Shown here piece by piece: positions 15,453-23,749 of a DNA stretch of 30,658 nucleotides. The notes under the pieces were generated by a model, which did no database searches, had not been told where the DNA came from, and saw nothing but the letters and a program-made list of their open reading frames with translations. A program made the position numbers and the translations under genes. This stretch comes from a virus. The stretch is from IMG/VR virus record IMGVR_UViG_3300032677_000118, positions 1 through 30,658 of that record; one strand, given 5' to 3'. Positions within the stretch are counted from its first letter, which is position 1; every line of letters starts with the position of its first letter.

Positions 15453-16586
15453 TTAACGGCGTCTTTGGGAGACGTAGTTGCTCATACGAATGTCAAGCAG
15501 TTGAAGGCTCTGCCCCAATCGGTGAAGTTTGATTGGGTCCAGTATACTCTTTTCTCTGCCAGTTTGTGAATCCACGCGGACATCGGTTCCATTTTGGTCG
15601 ACGCCAGCAAGTTCACCACCTTTGTCCCAAACGCCAGCCCCGTCAGGAAGCACGGCAATATGGTCCAGTAGACTCGGCTTGCCTTCGATGAGGAGAGCCG
15701 AACCATCCTCAAGCGTCAACTTGGAGTTGACGTCGGGATTCTTGAAAACGACAGCAGGAGACGTGCTGGTTGGGCGCGTCGTCATCAACTCAATGGCCGC
15801 GTCGTCGTAAACCTTTGCGATACCCCAGACCTCGTCGCCTTTGATGTAGGCGAACATGATCGAGCCAATCGTGCGATTGATATATTCTTCGCTGTTCAAC
15901 GTCGCACTGTCCGGATGTTCCAGGATCACAGCCAAACCGGCGCAGCGATCGAGGAATTCCTGATTAAGATAGATCAACGGATCGCGGAAAACGAACTCGC
16001 CCAAAGACGATCTATAAGCGACACCCGTCCCGGTGATCCGCATGGCAAACAGGGACACGTTTTCATATCGCTGGGGACTGACCAGCTGCCCGGCTGCCAT
16101 GGCTCGGGCAACCCCAAGCTCATCCATTGACAGCCGGGCAAGAGCGACAGCGCAACCAGGATGTAGTGGCATCGGCGGCGCGTCGATTGAAGCCCAGGAA
16201 TAGCCAGTGCTTTCGTCGCAAATGGTCACGGCAAAGGATTCAGTGACCCGGCAAATATACGTCGTGAAATCGACCGCCTCGCTAGGAGTCGGTTGCACCG
16301 GGGAAGCGCCGGAAGGAAGGGTGTCCTTAGCTTCCCCGGTGGCCATTGCAGGAGCTGGGCACGCCTCCGCAATTCCGCGCGTGTGGAGTTTGATGTGGTC
16401 AACGTCGGCCTTGAAGCCGGTTTCCTCAAACGCTTCACGAATGGCGCATTCTTCGATCGTCTCGCCGTCTTCCTGCTTCCCACCGGGGAAAGCCCATTCA
16501 TTGGGGTGATCGCCGCCGTTCCCGCGATGAGTAAACAACGCGAGATTGTCGGGGGTCAGGAAGAGGATGCCAGACGCTTTGATCAT
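15453..16586 (-). CDS. NUDIX hydrolase fused to DUF2213-like prohead protease
   Basis: The 377-residue protein has two domains. Residues 1-140 contain a complete NUDIX box: GGKQEDGETIEECAIREAF followed by EETGF, which fits Gx5Ex7REUxEExGU, so the metal-binding residues are intact. Residues about 185-320 resemble DUF2213, the phage prohead protease class: MRITGTGVAYRSSLGEFVF, then LAVILEHPDSATLNSEEY, INRTIGSIM, IELMTTRPTSTSPAVVFKN and LLDHIAVLPDGAGVWDKGG, with candidate His in EHP and Ser in TSTSP. The protease would trim the scaffold and head proteins during maturation; the NUDIX domain may hydrolyse a nucleotide-type substrate or serve a structural role. ATGA overlap at 16583-16586 couples it to the gene before. 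A fusion of these two is unusual to my knowledge. Confidence 0.82.
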   Translation of the reverse strand: MIKASGILFLTPDNLALFTHRGNGGDHPNEWAFPGGKQEDGETIEECAIREAFEETGFKADVDHIKLHTRGIAEACPAPAMATGEAKDTLPSGASPVQPTPSEAVDFTTYICRVTESFAVTICDESTGYSWASIDAPPMPLHPGCAVALARLSMDELGVARAMAAGQLVSPQRYENVSLFAMRITGTGVAYRSSLGEFVFRDPLIYLNQEFLDRCAGLAVILEHPDSATLNSEEYINRTIGSIMFAYIKGDEVWGIAKVYDDAAIELMTTRPTSTSPAVVFKNPDVNSKLTLEDGSALLIEGKPSLLDHIAVLPDGAGVWDKGGELAGVDQNGTDVRVDSQTGREKSILDPIKLHRLGQSLQLLDIRMSNYVSQRRR

Positions 16587-18262
16587 CGAGCCTTGCTCGG
16601 GCTGGCTTGCTTCACGCCGGGCTTTGATTGAGGTTTGGCCAAGGCGTCGGAGCGTTTCACGCGATTGCGGGCAAGGTTGCTGACAAACCGGATATTGGCC
16701 TCGGCAAGTTGCTTCAGTTGAGGCTGACTAGCGCGATTCAACAGAGAGATGATGCCCTTGTAAGCCGGATTCGAAGGGTCGATTTTTTCGATCTTGGAAA
16801 ATTCCGACTTCAACTGGTCAATTTGACCCGATGAAAAAAGATCGGCGTCGGCCTTGGCGTTGCCCGTCACAATGCCGTTGCCGCCTTTGGCTCGGATTGA
16901 TGCCAAAAACTTTTCGGCGTCCTCTTTGGACGCATACTGAGCCACCGAAATTTTCGGGTCGGCCTTTTTCATCTTGTATTTGACGGAGAAGGCGAGAGCG
17001 GCATCCTTGCGAATAGGAGCATCGCCCAGCTTGGCGACGTAACCTTGAGCCCGGCGCTTTTTCAACATAGCCGATGCTTCGGCTTGCGTGGGCAATTTAT
17101 CGACGCCCCAAATTTGAGAGTTCTTGTTGCGATAATAGACGTGGAAAGAACCGGCATCCGCACGCTGGCCGACGCGATATTCGGCATCGTCCGAACGCTC
17201 CTTGCCCTTGAAATTGCGCTCGTGCTCTTCGGCCTTTTCGTTCGCGGCCTTGGTCAGAGAGGCAAGTTCCTTGTGGTCCTCATTCGCGGTCGCGGCGGGC
17301 TTCTTCGCAGCCTTGATGACCTCAGAATAAACGTCGGCGTCGGATCGCTTGCCGTCGGCATTTCTCCAAATCTCACTGCCGATCAGATTAGAAGCGGAAA
17401 TTCCAGCAGCCTTGGCGGCGCGTTCAACTTGGGCTTTGGTGACTTTGGTGTTCGATCCCAGAGCCTTTTTGAAAGCGTCGTACTTTCTTGGATATTCGCG
17501 CGTGACCAAACGCAGAAAGGCTTCGGCCAGCGCGGTCGGCTCATCAGCGTCCTTCATGGCCAGGGCCTTGATGTCGCGAGTCAGATTGGCTTTGGCGGAT
17601 TCTTCCTGACTGTCGGAACGAAGTTCCTTAATCTCTTGGTTGATATCGGAAATCGCGCGCTTGAAATAGGCTTCCGCCTGTTTCTTGCCTTCCTTGCGCG
17701 AGGACGCCAGTTCCTCTTGGTAGAGGCGGCGAAGGAGCATCAAGCTGTCTTTGTTGCCGCCGAACTTTTGGGCCGCATCTTTGCGCTTGGATTCCATACG
17801 ATCCATGCGCTTGCCCAGCATCACCAGAGCGTCGTCGATGCGGTCAAGCTTGGACTTGGGGGCGGCGTCGCCGCGCAGTTCCTTGCGGCTCTCGACCATG
17901 CCACGGGTGGTCAGGGTTCCGGCGTCCTTGCGAGAGGGCTTATATTTCATGTTAAACTTCCTCAAGGCCAAAAACGCCGCTTCGTATTCAGCCTTGGCCT
18001 TTTTCCAGGCGGGAGAAGCCTTGACATCGTCGGGGGTCAAATTCATTGGCCCGCCACCAGACATTGAAGACAATGTTTTTCCCGTCGTGCGACAGTTCAT
18101 TTCGAGTTGAGAACGGGCCGCTTCGATAACAGGGCTTTGAGCATCGCCGCGCGCCTTCGAATAGGCAATCGCCGCCGCCTGCTTCACCGGCTTGCCCGCG
18201 CGCACTTCAGTCGCGATGTTCTTGCTGATCGTCTTTTGCGAAGAGCCGGATTCGAGGGGCAT
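16583..18262 (-). CDS. Large helical head-region protein of unknown function (SGSSQKT motif)
   Basis: The 559-residue product starts at ATG 18262, whose ATGA overlaps the preceding stop; an in-frame ATG at 18316 lies inside that gene and is less likely. The N-terminus LESGSSQKTISKNIATEVRA followed by GKPVKQAAAIAYSKAR is a motif I recognise from many phage head-region proteins. The rest is charged and helical (repeated Lys/Glu/Ala segments, coiled coils) with two beta-containing inserts, VYYRNKNSQIWGVDKLPTQA and the segment near FSVKYKMKKADPKIS. These resemble small repeat domains that bind a partner. It lies between the head-region gene and the NUDIX-protease gene, so it is probably a minor head or assembly protein. 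No catalytic motif was recognised. Confidence 0.7.
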   Translation of the reverse strand: MPLESGSSQKTISKNIATEVRAGKPVKQAAAIAYSKARGDAQSPVIEAARSQLEMNCRTTGKTLSSMSGGGPMNLTPDDVKASPAWKKAKAEYEAAFLALRKFNMKYKPSRKDAGTLTTRGMVESRKELRGDAAPKSKLDRIDDALVMLGKRMDRMESKRKDAAQKFGGNKDSLMLLRRLYQEELASSRKEGKKQAEAYFKRAISDINQEIKELRSDSQEESAKANLTRDIKALAMKDADEPTALAEAFLRLVTREYPRKYDAFKKALGSNTKVTKAQVERAAKAAGISASNLIGSEIWRNADGKRSDADVYSEVIKAAKKPAATANEDHKELASLTKAANEKAEEHERNFKGKERSDDAEYRVGQRADAGSFHVYYRNKNSQIWGVDKLPTQAEASAMLKKRRAQGYVAKLGDAPIRKDAALAFSVKYKMKKADPKISVAQYASKEDAEKFLASIRAKGGNGIVTGNAKADADLFSSGQIDQLKSEFSKIEKIDPSNPAYKGIISLLNRASQPQLKQLAEANIRFVSNLARNRVKRSDALAKPQSKPGVKQASPSKAR

Positions 18263-18732
18263 CAGGAGCGTCCTTTGCGTTGGTCTTTGGCGTTCAGACG
18301 ATGTCCGTCTTCCCAAGCCGAGTCAGCTTTGTCAGCGCCGTCCAAATTGCGCTTCTTGAGGCTAAATGATCGTCGCGCGTGAATTGCGTCGGCGCGCTGG
18401 TTCAATTGATGGCAGGCGGCAAGAACCGCGTCTAGCTTGGAATTATATTCACTGTCGGAATCACTACAGCGAACGTCCCACTTTTTCAGGGCTAGATTGA
18501 TCCGGCTGTTGGGGTCTTCAGCCGTGGCCTTTGAGGTCATCTTTTTCTTCATGCCACACATGCGGGCCTTGAAGGAGGCGCGGCGCTTTGCGGCAGTCGG
18601 GCTGTCTTCCGCCTGTTTTGACGAAACGGGGCGCTTCAGGTCATGGCCTTGGGCCTTGGCCATCTCACGGCCTTTTTCGTTAAGACCGCCCTCTGGATTC
18701 TTACCCTTAGCGCGCAAAGTTTCGTCGCTCAT
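18262..18732 (-). CDS. DUF6321-like small basic head-region protein
   Basis: The 156-residue basic protein has the N-terminal pattern NPEGGLNEKGREMAKAQGHD with LKRPVSS, RRASFKARMCGMKKKMTSKA and a PNSRINLALKKWDV ending, which I recognise as the DUF6321-type motif of phage genes next to portals. The C-terminal part is a helix of Asp/Lys/Ala residues. It overlaps the MuF-like gene start by 1 nt (TAATG) and the following gene by 4 nt, so it is translated within the head operon. A nucleic-acid-binding or packaging-related role is possible but unproven. Confidence 0.7.
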   Translation of the reverse strand: MSDETLRAKGKNPEGGLNEKGREMAKAQGHDLKRPVSSKQAEDSPTAAKRRASFKARMCGMKKKMTSKATAEDPNSRINLALKKWDVRCSDSDSEYNSKLDAVLAACHQLNQRADAIHARRSFSLKKRNLDGADKADSAWEDGHRLNAKDQRKGRS

Positions 18733-19571
18733 TACAGGGCCTTCATAGCTGCACGGACGCGCTCAAGTTCTTCCTTGCCCTTGATCGTCAGCATTTCAGC
18801 AGGGAGACCGCCCAAATTGTAGATATAGACCCCGAAGCAACGACAGAAGGGTTCCTCCCCGACAGCCGTTATCTGGTCATAGTATCCGTTTTCGTCGGGT
18901 TTAACCAGACCGGCTTTCTTCGCCCATGAATCGCGGAGCAAGTAAATATGCCCGTCGCGTTCTTTGTGGTCTTCCCGGTAGTTGTAGTTCAGTTGCCGCC
19001 AGTTGGAGCGCCATTTGATGGCAATGGCCCCACCGTCACGGGCGATGGTTTCGTTGATTGAGGCGGTCAGCTTGTGGCCTTGGTCGATCAGCACCCGACG
19101 CTCTTCGAATGGCAATTGCTTTAGGGCCTTCCTGATCGTGGCCTTCTCTTCGACCTTGTCGACGTTATCCGATCCGCCAGGAGGAATGGACGATGCCCAA
19201 CCGCTGAAACGCTGCAGAGTTTTGGCAATGGCCTGTTGACGGTTCAACTTGATCAGGTCAGCCGAGGCCATGATGCGGCGGTTCAATTCGGTCCGCAGTT
19301 GAGGTTGCAATTTCTCCAGTACGAAACGCGCAACGCCGGGATGGTATTTCAACGCCCCTTGCCGTTCGACCAGCTGGCGGTAAACGGAAGCCAGTCCTTC
19401 GCGGAGTGTTTCTTCCATTTGGTTCGTCGAACCCATGAACTTTTCGGCGGCTTCTTTGATGCGCATTTGCCAATAGGCCACACGCTCAACGCTATCAAAG
19501 CCGTGTTCGGAAAGATCGCGCACGGCGTCAGTGATGACCTCGTAAAAACCGCGCCGTTCGTTTGTGGCCAT
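18732..19571 (-). CDS. Head morphogenesis protein (MuF/SPP1 gp7-like)
   Basis: The 279-residue product is the portal-linked minor head protein family of Mu gpF and SPP1 gp7, which act in head assembly and DNA ejection. The C-terminal part carries the conserved type HKERDGHIYLLRDSWAKKAG followed by a metal-like cluster GEEPFCRCFGVYIYNL, typical of MuF C-terminal domains. The N-terminal half is helical (FYEVITDAVRDLSEHGFDSV, MEETLREGLASVYRQLVE). Length is slightly short compared with some family members. The next upstream leftward gene is a broken pseudogene and a rightward promoter lies just outside the start. Confidence 0.82.
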   Translation of the reverse strand: MATNERRGFYEVITDAVRDLSEHGFDSVERVAYWQMRIKEAAEKFMGSTNQMEETLREGLASVYRQLVERQGALKYHPGVARFVLEKLQPQLRTELNRRIMASADLIKLNRQQAIAKTLQRFSGWASSIPPGGSDNVDKVEEKATIRKALKQLPFEERRVLIDQGHKLTASINETIARDGGAIAIKWRSNWRQLNYNYREDHKERDGHIYLLRDSWAKKAGLVKPDENGYYDQITAVGEEPFCRCFGVYIYNLGGLPAEMLTIKGKEELERVRAAMKAL

Positions 19572-19606
19572 CGCTCACTTTTTCCGAAAAAATAGAAAGA
19601 TAGTTA

Positions 19607-19634
19607 TTGACGAAACCGGGTCGAGGTTTAGATT
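19607..19634 (+). promoter_or_regulatory. Rightward sigma-70-like promoter for the truncated gene
   Basis: TTGACG at 19607-19612 and TAGATT at 19629-19634 are separated by 16 bp, pointing away from the late operon. The predicted start is about 19641, 48 nt before the ATG of the truncated gene. GGTTTAGA at 19625-19632 recurs in the same position relative to TTGAC at the window end. Confidence 0.6.
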
Positions 19635-19640
19635 AGAGAT

Positions 19641-19658
19641 ATCTCCTGGAGAGGAGAT
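19641..19658 (+). promoter_or_regulatory. Perfect 6-bp dyad near the predicted transcription start
   Basis: ATCTCC (19641-19646) and GGAGAT (19653-19658) flank TGGAGA, which itself can pair with the overlapping TCTCC. The element coincides with the predicted start of the rightward promoter, so an operator or a leader hairpin that includes a Shine-Dalgarno-like GGAG is possible. Confidence 0.45.
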
Positions 19659-19688
19659 GAAGCCAACCATTCCTGGAAGGAGCGCATT

Positions 19689-19877
19689 ATGGCCCAGTCT
19701 CGCGAATTTTACATCCCCGCCAACTCTCGCAAGGTTGCCAGCAAGAAAGCATCTGCCGTTGTCTATGTCTACGAAAGCGCGGCTGGCAGCGTTCCCATGG
19801 CCTTCATATCGTCGACGACGATCGTCGCACGGACCATGTCTTTCAGCTTTGACCAGTCTCCGTCGTATTCCTTGTGA
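19689..19877 (+). pseudogene. N-terminal fragment of a rightward gene, cut near 19790-19810
   Basis: ATG 19689 is preceded by GGAAGGAG at a 6-nt spacing and by a promoter, so expression signals are good. The first ~38 residues (REFYIPANSRKVASKKASAV, then VYVYESAAGSVPMAFI) look genuine and resemble the start of a small family of phage/alphaproteobacterial proteins beginning with PANSxKVAxKxSxAVVYxYE. From about residue 39 the ORF is simply the reverse of the leftward gene (TTIVARTMSFSFDQ), and it ends at TGA 19877. Only the N-terminus survives. A stable short peptide cannot be excluded. Confidence 0.6.
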
Positions 19878-20349
19878 ACTTTTTCTGCGGCGCGGCTCTC
19901 ACTTTTGTTTGGGGCAATGTATAGGTAATTTTTCCCGTCATTTTCCCATTTTGAAAGTTGCGACCTGTTCATTTCGTCTGGATGAGTTCCAGACGAAAGG
20001 TTCATTTTTTCCGCGACTTTGTTCAACAAGCTGGAAAATTGTTTATGACCAACTTCCCCCATTTTCGATGCTTGTTCCCAAGACCCGAAAGGTTGTTTGA
20101 CCTGAGACGGTTTCGGAAGATCGGCGGTGGCTTTTGATTAACCAAACCAGCATATTGGGGAGCCGATTGGGGGTCGCCGCTGTTCTTCTTCGAAGTTGAG
20201 GAGCCGCCACCCGAGCCAAATTGCCCGTTTTTGGCTCTTGGGTGATCGCCCTCTTTCCACTCGGCATCGGCCCGAATTTCAAATCGAGCGGAAAGTCCGT
20301 CTATGGCCAGTTGAATGGCTGTCAGACGGTTCGGATCAAGAATCGCCAT
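19769..20349 (-). pseudogene. Broken phage accessory gene: frameshift and lost C-terminus, possible RelA/SpoT-like domain
   Basis: It starts at ATG 20349 inside the portal gene end. The first frame encodes about 73 residues with IRADAEWKEGDHPRAKNGQF and GSGGGSS, a signature seen in phage genes behind portals. At 20131-20136 the reading frame must shift by -1 (CAAAAG; one missing A would restore the frame) to continue as LPKPSQVKQPFGSWEQASKM, then NRSQLSKWENDGKNYLYIAP and AAEKVHKEYDGDWSKLKDMV with RATIVVDDM, and stop at 19769. The last part resembles RelA/SpoT-like or related phage toxin domains, at low confidence. Its C-terminus is replaced by the rightward fragment, suggesting deletion. A programmed shift instead of an indel is possible. 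Confidence 0.65.
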
Positions 20350-21835
20350 TGATCGGGTTTCTGTGGCGAGAGGGGAGGCGCGAAACCGCTTCTGACAGCT
20401 GCACAAGGGAATCAGAGAAAGGGCGAGGAGCCGAGGGTTCCTTTTCCGGAGATTCCTGAACCGGGGGCTGGCTTTGGGCGAACTCCATCAAAGAATCAAA
20501 ATCCAGATTCAGCGGCGTCTTGAACATGATCTTGAGGGCGTTAAAATTATCCGCCGCCCATTTGAGAACTTCCACCTTGTTTTCCGGATCGATCATGGGC
20601 GCGAGAACCTCGATCATGGCGATGATCGCGCGAAGTTGGACTTCGGCCACTTTGACCTTTTCGCTGTCTGGCTCCTCTAGGAGAGACGGCCATTCGGCGG
20701 CAAATGAATTGGTCCAATCGTAGAACGCGGTCTTGTAGTCTATGTTTTTGTATTCCGGGAATTCGTTCTGGATGCGCTCATAAAAATCCGGGTTCCAGGC
20801 GCGATAGCGAACGATCTTCTCAAAATACTCATAGGCCGGTTGCATCCATTCGCGGATGCGATCGATATATTGGGCGATGTGTTTGGCGTCTTCGGTGCCC
20901 TCTCCGAAGCCCTCCGCGAACGTCTCGCTCAAAATGATCTTGGACGGAGTGCCCGCCGCTGAAGCGATGTTTTCGATGATGTTCTTGCGCGCCATGCCAT
21001 ACGCGCCGTCGATGTTTTGCAGATTCAGGGACTCGACCGTTTCATCGACGCTGATCGAGATGACGTTGCCGGTCTGGGCCTCTTTGACCATCTCGCGCTT
21101 TTGACCGGCAACGCTGGCCATCATGCGGTCGATCGCGGAAGATTGTTGCTGCAGCTTGGCGATCAAAACGCCAGACTTCAGCGAGATCATGTCGTCAGTG
21201 ATCAGGGTGTTGATGAACGACTTCAGCTGATACAGGGCGCGCTGATAAACCGATCGCCCGACGTAGCCGAAGGCCGACGTCGTATATTCGATGTAAATCG
21301 GGTCTTCGTTTAGCAGCGTGACGGTTCGGCTGCGATGATAGCTCTGGCCGGACACGGCGATGCCGTGGACCTTTTGAAAGTCCACGCTATTTGGGTTTTG
21401 ATCCAGGACCAACGATCCGGCGGTATTGAGCGGGTCCAGCACATTGAAGCCAATGTCCAAGTCGGCCAGCTTGTCGTAATCAACAGGATCGGACGACGGA
21501 ACCTGTTCCGTCAAAAGGGCGATGGAAGACACGCCATAGACGCGGGCCAATCGAGCCACGTTGAAAATATGGCGGTCAGCGCCGATCTTTTGCCATTCGG
21601 ATACAAACGCCTCAACCAGCGTTTCCTGCGGACCCTTGGGAACACTGATCTTGCGTTGCTTGCTTTGGGCCATGGCGATTGGAAAATCAGCCAGCTTCGC
21701 GCCCAGAGGATGATAGCTATAGATCGTTTTGCAAAGTTCGTAGGACGGGTCATCGCCCGGTTGCAAATCAGAGGCCGTCAACAGGGTGTTTAGGGCGTTG
21801 CCAAGGGAGGCACCGTTCAAGGAAATCGCAGACAC
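20336..21835 (-). CDS. Portal protein (DUF1073-type)
   Basis: The 499-residue protein lies directly after the large terminase gene and has the portal pattern of the DUF1073 class: N-terminal YELCKTIYSYHPLGAKLADF, the segment IFNVARLARVYGVSSIALLT, LDPLNTAGSLVLDQNPNSVD, VYQRALYQLKSFINTLITDD, GTPSKIILSETFAEGFGEGT with the following helical wing residues, and a helical C-terminal region of about 100 residues. It should form the dodecameric ring through which DNA is packaged and ejected. The start is GTG 21835, directly after the terminase TAG, with AAAGGGGG 8 nt upstream. The DUF1073 family is also related to Acb1-like fusions, but no phosphodiesterase domain is seen here. Confidence 0.87.
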   Translation of the reverse strand: MSAISLNGASLGNALNTLLTASDLQPGDDPSYELCKTIYSYHPLGAKLADFPIAMAQSKQRKISVPKGPQETLVEAFVSEWQKIGADRHIFNVARLARVYGVSSIALLTEQVPSSDPVDYDKLADLDIGFNVLDPLNTAGSLVLDQNPNSVDFQKVHGIAVSGQSYHRSRTVTLLNEDPIYIEYTTSAFGYVGRSVYQRALYQLKSFINTLITDDMISLKSGVLIAKLQQQSSAIDRMMASVAGQKREMVKEAQTGNVISISVDETVESLNLQNIDGAYGMARKNIIENIASAAGTPSKIILSETFAEGFGEGTEDAKHIAQYIDRIREWMQPAYEYFEKIVRYRAWNPDFYERIQNEFPEYKNIDYKTAFYDWTNSFAAEWPSLLEEPDSEKVKVAEVQLRAIIAMIEVLAPMIDPENKVEVLKWAADNFNALKIMFKTPLNLDFDSLMEFAQSQPPVQESPEKEPSAPRPFSDSLVQLSEAVSRLPSRHRNPINGDS

Positions 21836-23200
21836 CTAGAAGCCCCCTTTATCGCCCAGAGCGAGCGCGATACCGTAACAGTAAGCGTCCAGCAAGTCAT
21901 CCGCCCGCTTGGCCGCGTCTTTGTCCCCAATGCGGAAAGACGTGACCTGAGAGATCAGGTGATTGCGGGTCGCGCCCTTGAACATGAAAACCTTGTCGTA
22001 AGCCTGTCGGGCGATTTTTACATCTCCCCGATAGTGATAGCCGCTGACCGACAGAGCGCGTTCGTCCTTCCCCAAAGCCGTTAGCCGGGAATCAATGGCG
22101 GTGGCTTTAAGACCGCGACGCCGGGCCTGCTGCAGCAGGATTTCACCGCTGGCTTTGTCCTCGATGAAAGAGCCAAGGGAGCCCATTCGGGCACCGCAGG
22201 TCTTGGCCAGGGTTTCGAGATTCTGCAGGATGGTCGGGAGCCATGTCTCCAAAAGAGCACCTTCGATCTGCACCAGATCGTAATCCAAAAGGATCAATGG
22301 CTGACCGGTTAGGCGGTTTCTAGCCCAGTAAGTGACGCCAGTTCCGTCGTTCCCCGATCCCGTTTTGGTGGCGGTATCCATGACCGCAAAGACCGCATCG
22401 CACCGATCCGGCATCTCAACCGGCTGGCCTTCGACCAACAACTTGTCCAGATCGAAGAACGCCACGCCCGACCAGTCGACGAACTCAGCCGCGTATTCTT
22501 GGGCGAACACCATGGGGTGTTCTTTCGCCTTCAAGTCGGCGAAAATTTCATCGCGACGGGCGATGTAGCTTTCTTCGCTCTCACCAGGAGAACGGGCCGG
22601 GATCGTGGGATTGTTCCAGCTGGGCGCGTGGTACTCAATGAAGCCGTGTTCTGGTTGATTGCAAATGCGCCAGAAAAAATTCTCGGCATCGACGCCATTG
22701 GTGTTGCTGGTGACGACAGCCTTGCCGCCATAATCCAGGAGCGTCGGAAATATCGACCGCTTCCAAATATCCATCATGTTGGCGTTGTTCGTGAACGCCG
22801 CCTCATCAACCACGACACGATGATATTTACGCGATCGCCCCGCGCGATCGTTGTCCAGCGTCCAGAAATCGACGCGGCCATTGTTTATCGTGCGAATAAC
22901 GCCCGCCGTCTTGGACGATGCCTTTTTCACCGGATCGAGGATGTCCAGGATTTCTTCGTAGACCTCGGAGATGGTTTTGTAGTCGGGGGCGAACCAACCG
23001 ACGTACTCCCCTCGCAGAGCGCCGTCAGCGGCCCAGGTGGCGTCAAACGCAGTCTTCCCCCAACGACGACCGCAACGAATGGCCTTGAGCCTTCCGCCCG
23101 CGTTCTGGTCCCATTCGCCGCCCCGGCGATCGACCTTCAGCTTGTAGGCGCGGACCTGATCGACGTGCAGCGTGGGCAAAGTGACGCGGTATTCAGGCAC
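21836..23200 (-). CDS. terL: Terminase large subunit
   Basis: The 454-residue product is the packaging motor: an N-terminal ATPase with Walker A CGRRWGKT (residues 43-50) and Walker B VVVDEAAF (D132, E133), a coupling-motif-like VVTSNTNG at about 162-169, and a C-terminal RNase H-like nuclease with D275 in FAVMDTATKTG, E347/D348 in FIEDKASG, and an acidic cluster DDLLDAYCYG near the end. The GxxGxGKS consensus of canonical Walker A is the GRRWGKT form common in phage terminases. The start is GTG 23200, chosen since it lies in the small-subunit overlap; a recognisable ribosome site is weak. Length is normal. Confidence 0.92.
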   Translation of the reverse strand: MPEYRVTLPTLHVDQVRAYKLKVDRRGGEWDQNAGGRLKAIRCGRRWGKTAFDATWAADGALRGEYVGWFAPDYKTISEVYEEILDILDPVKKASSKTAGVIRTINNGRVDFWTLDNDRAGRSRKYHRVVVDEAAFTNNANMMDIWKRSIFPTLLDYGGKAVVTSNTNGVDAENFFWRICNQPEHGFIEYHAPSWNNPTIPARSPGESEESYIARRDEIFADLKAKEHPMVFAQEYAAEFVDWSGVAFFDLDKLLVEGQPVEMPDRCDAVFAVMDTATKTGSGNDGTGVTYWARNRLTGQPLILLDYDLVQIEGALLETWLPTILQNLETLAKTCGARMGSLGSFIEDKASGEILLQQARRRGLKATAIDSRLTALGKDERALSVSGYHYRGDVKIARQAYDKVFMFKGATRNHLISQVTSFRIGDKDAAKRADDLLDAYCYGIALALGDKGGF

Positions 23201-23699
23201 TGGGCAAACCGCCTTCGATCAAGAATTTTACAGTAGTGTCCGGGTCTGAATCGTTCATCCGCTTGTTTTCGCCATAACGAGCCGGATTCAAGTGAGCGGC
23301 CATTTTTAATCGAACGTCGACCCTAAGCCTTGATCTTTGTACGACCTCGTTATCAACCGCAATCACGTCCCCATTGCGACCCGTCAGTTTGTAATCAGCT
23401 TTTCCGTCGTCTGCGATTTCTGCCGCCTCTTCAAACATATGGTCGCCAAGACCTTCCCTCGCGCGCGCGTATGCCTGATGGAATTCTTTATAGGCTTCTC
23501 TTTGATCGACCAACCACATCGCCACGGTCGGTCTGGCTGGCATTTTCGGGTCTTTGCAAATTTTCAAAAGCGTTTCACCGCAAATCATGCGCCTGCAAAT
23601 CTCATCGGTGATTTCTTTTGAAAAAATGGTTGGCCGACCCACGGCCCTTTTTGACAGCTTCTCGCCATCAGGCTTTGGTTTGGCTGGCGTCCTAGCCAT
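23193..23699 (-). CDS. terS: Terminase small subunit
   Basis: The 168-residue protein is encoded just before terL with an 8-nt overlap. The helical N-terminal half contains a DNA-binding HTH-like pattern: AVGRPTIFSKEITDEICRRM, GETLLKICKDPKMPARPTVA, then MWLVDQREAYKEFHQAYARA. The helix EGLGDHMFEEAAEIADDGK forms the oligomerisation section, and the C-terminal VDVRLKMAAHLNPARYGENK is typical of this type. It recognises the packaging site and regulates TerL. No strong ribosome site precedes ATG 23699, and the nearest promoter candidate gives a very short leader. Confidence 0.85.
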   Translation of the reverse strand: MARTPAKPKPDGEKLSKRAVGRPTIFSKEITDEICRRMICGETLLKICKDPKMPARPTVAMWLVDQREAYKEFHQAYARAREGLGDHMFEEAAEIADDGKADYKLTGRNGDVIAVDNEVVQRSRLRVDVRLKMAAHLNPARYGENKRMNDSDPDTTVKFLIEGGLPSA

Positions 23700-23714
23700 T
23701 GAAAAAGAAAACCT

Positions 23715-23742
23715 TTGATACGCCCAAGCGATTGAGGGTCAA
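23715..23742 (-). promoter_or_regulatory. Candidate leftward late promoter upstream of terS
   Basis: On the minus strand TTGACC and TATCAA are separated by 16 bp, the same spacing as the rightward promoters found elsewhere. The predicted start lies about 8-9 nt before the terS ATG, so any transcript would be nearly leaderless. Weak evidence. Confidence 0.35.
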
Positions 23743-23749
23743 TATCACC

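Noticed and set aside
14686-15456. 256-codon rightward frame over the acidic gene
   Set aside because: Phe/Leu/Val-rich antisense of Asp/Glu codons; not a membrane protein gene.
19564-20100. 178-codon rightward frame over the promoter and truncated gene
   Set aside because: It starts before the predicted transcription start and runs through both strands' real frames; composition is that of a shadow.
20336-21835. Anti-CBASS Acb1 activity in the portal protein
   Set aside because: The DUF1073 family name overlaps with Acb1-like proteins, but the sequence is a portal by position and length, and no paired His-x-Thr phosphoesterase motifs were found.
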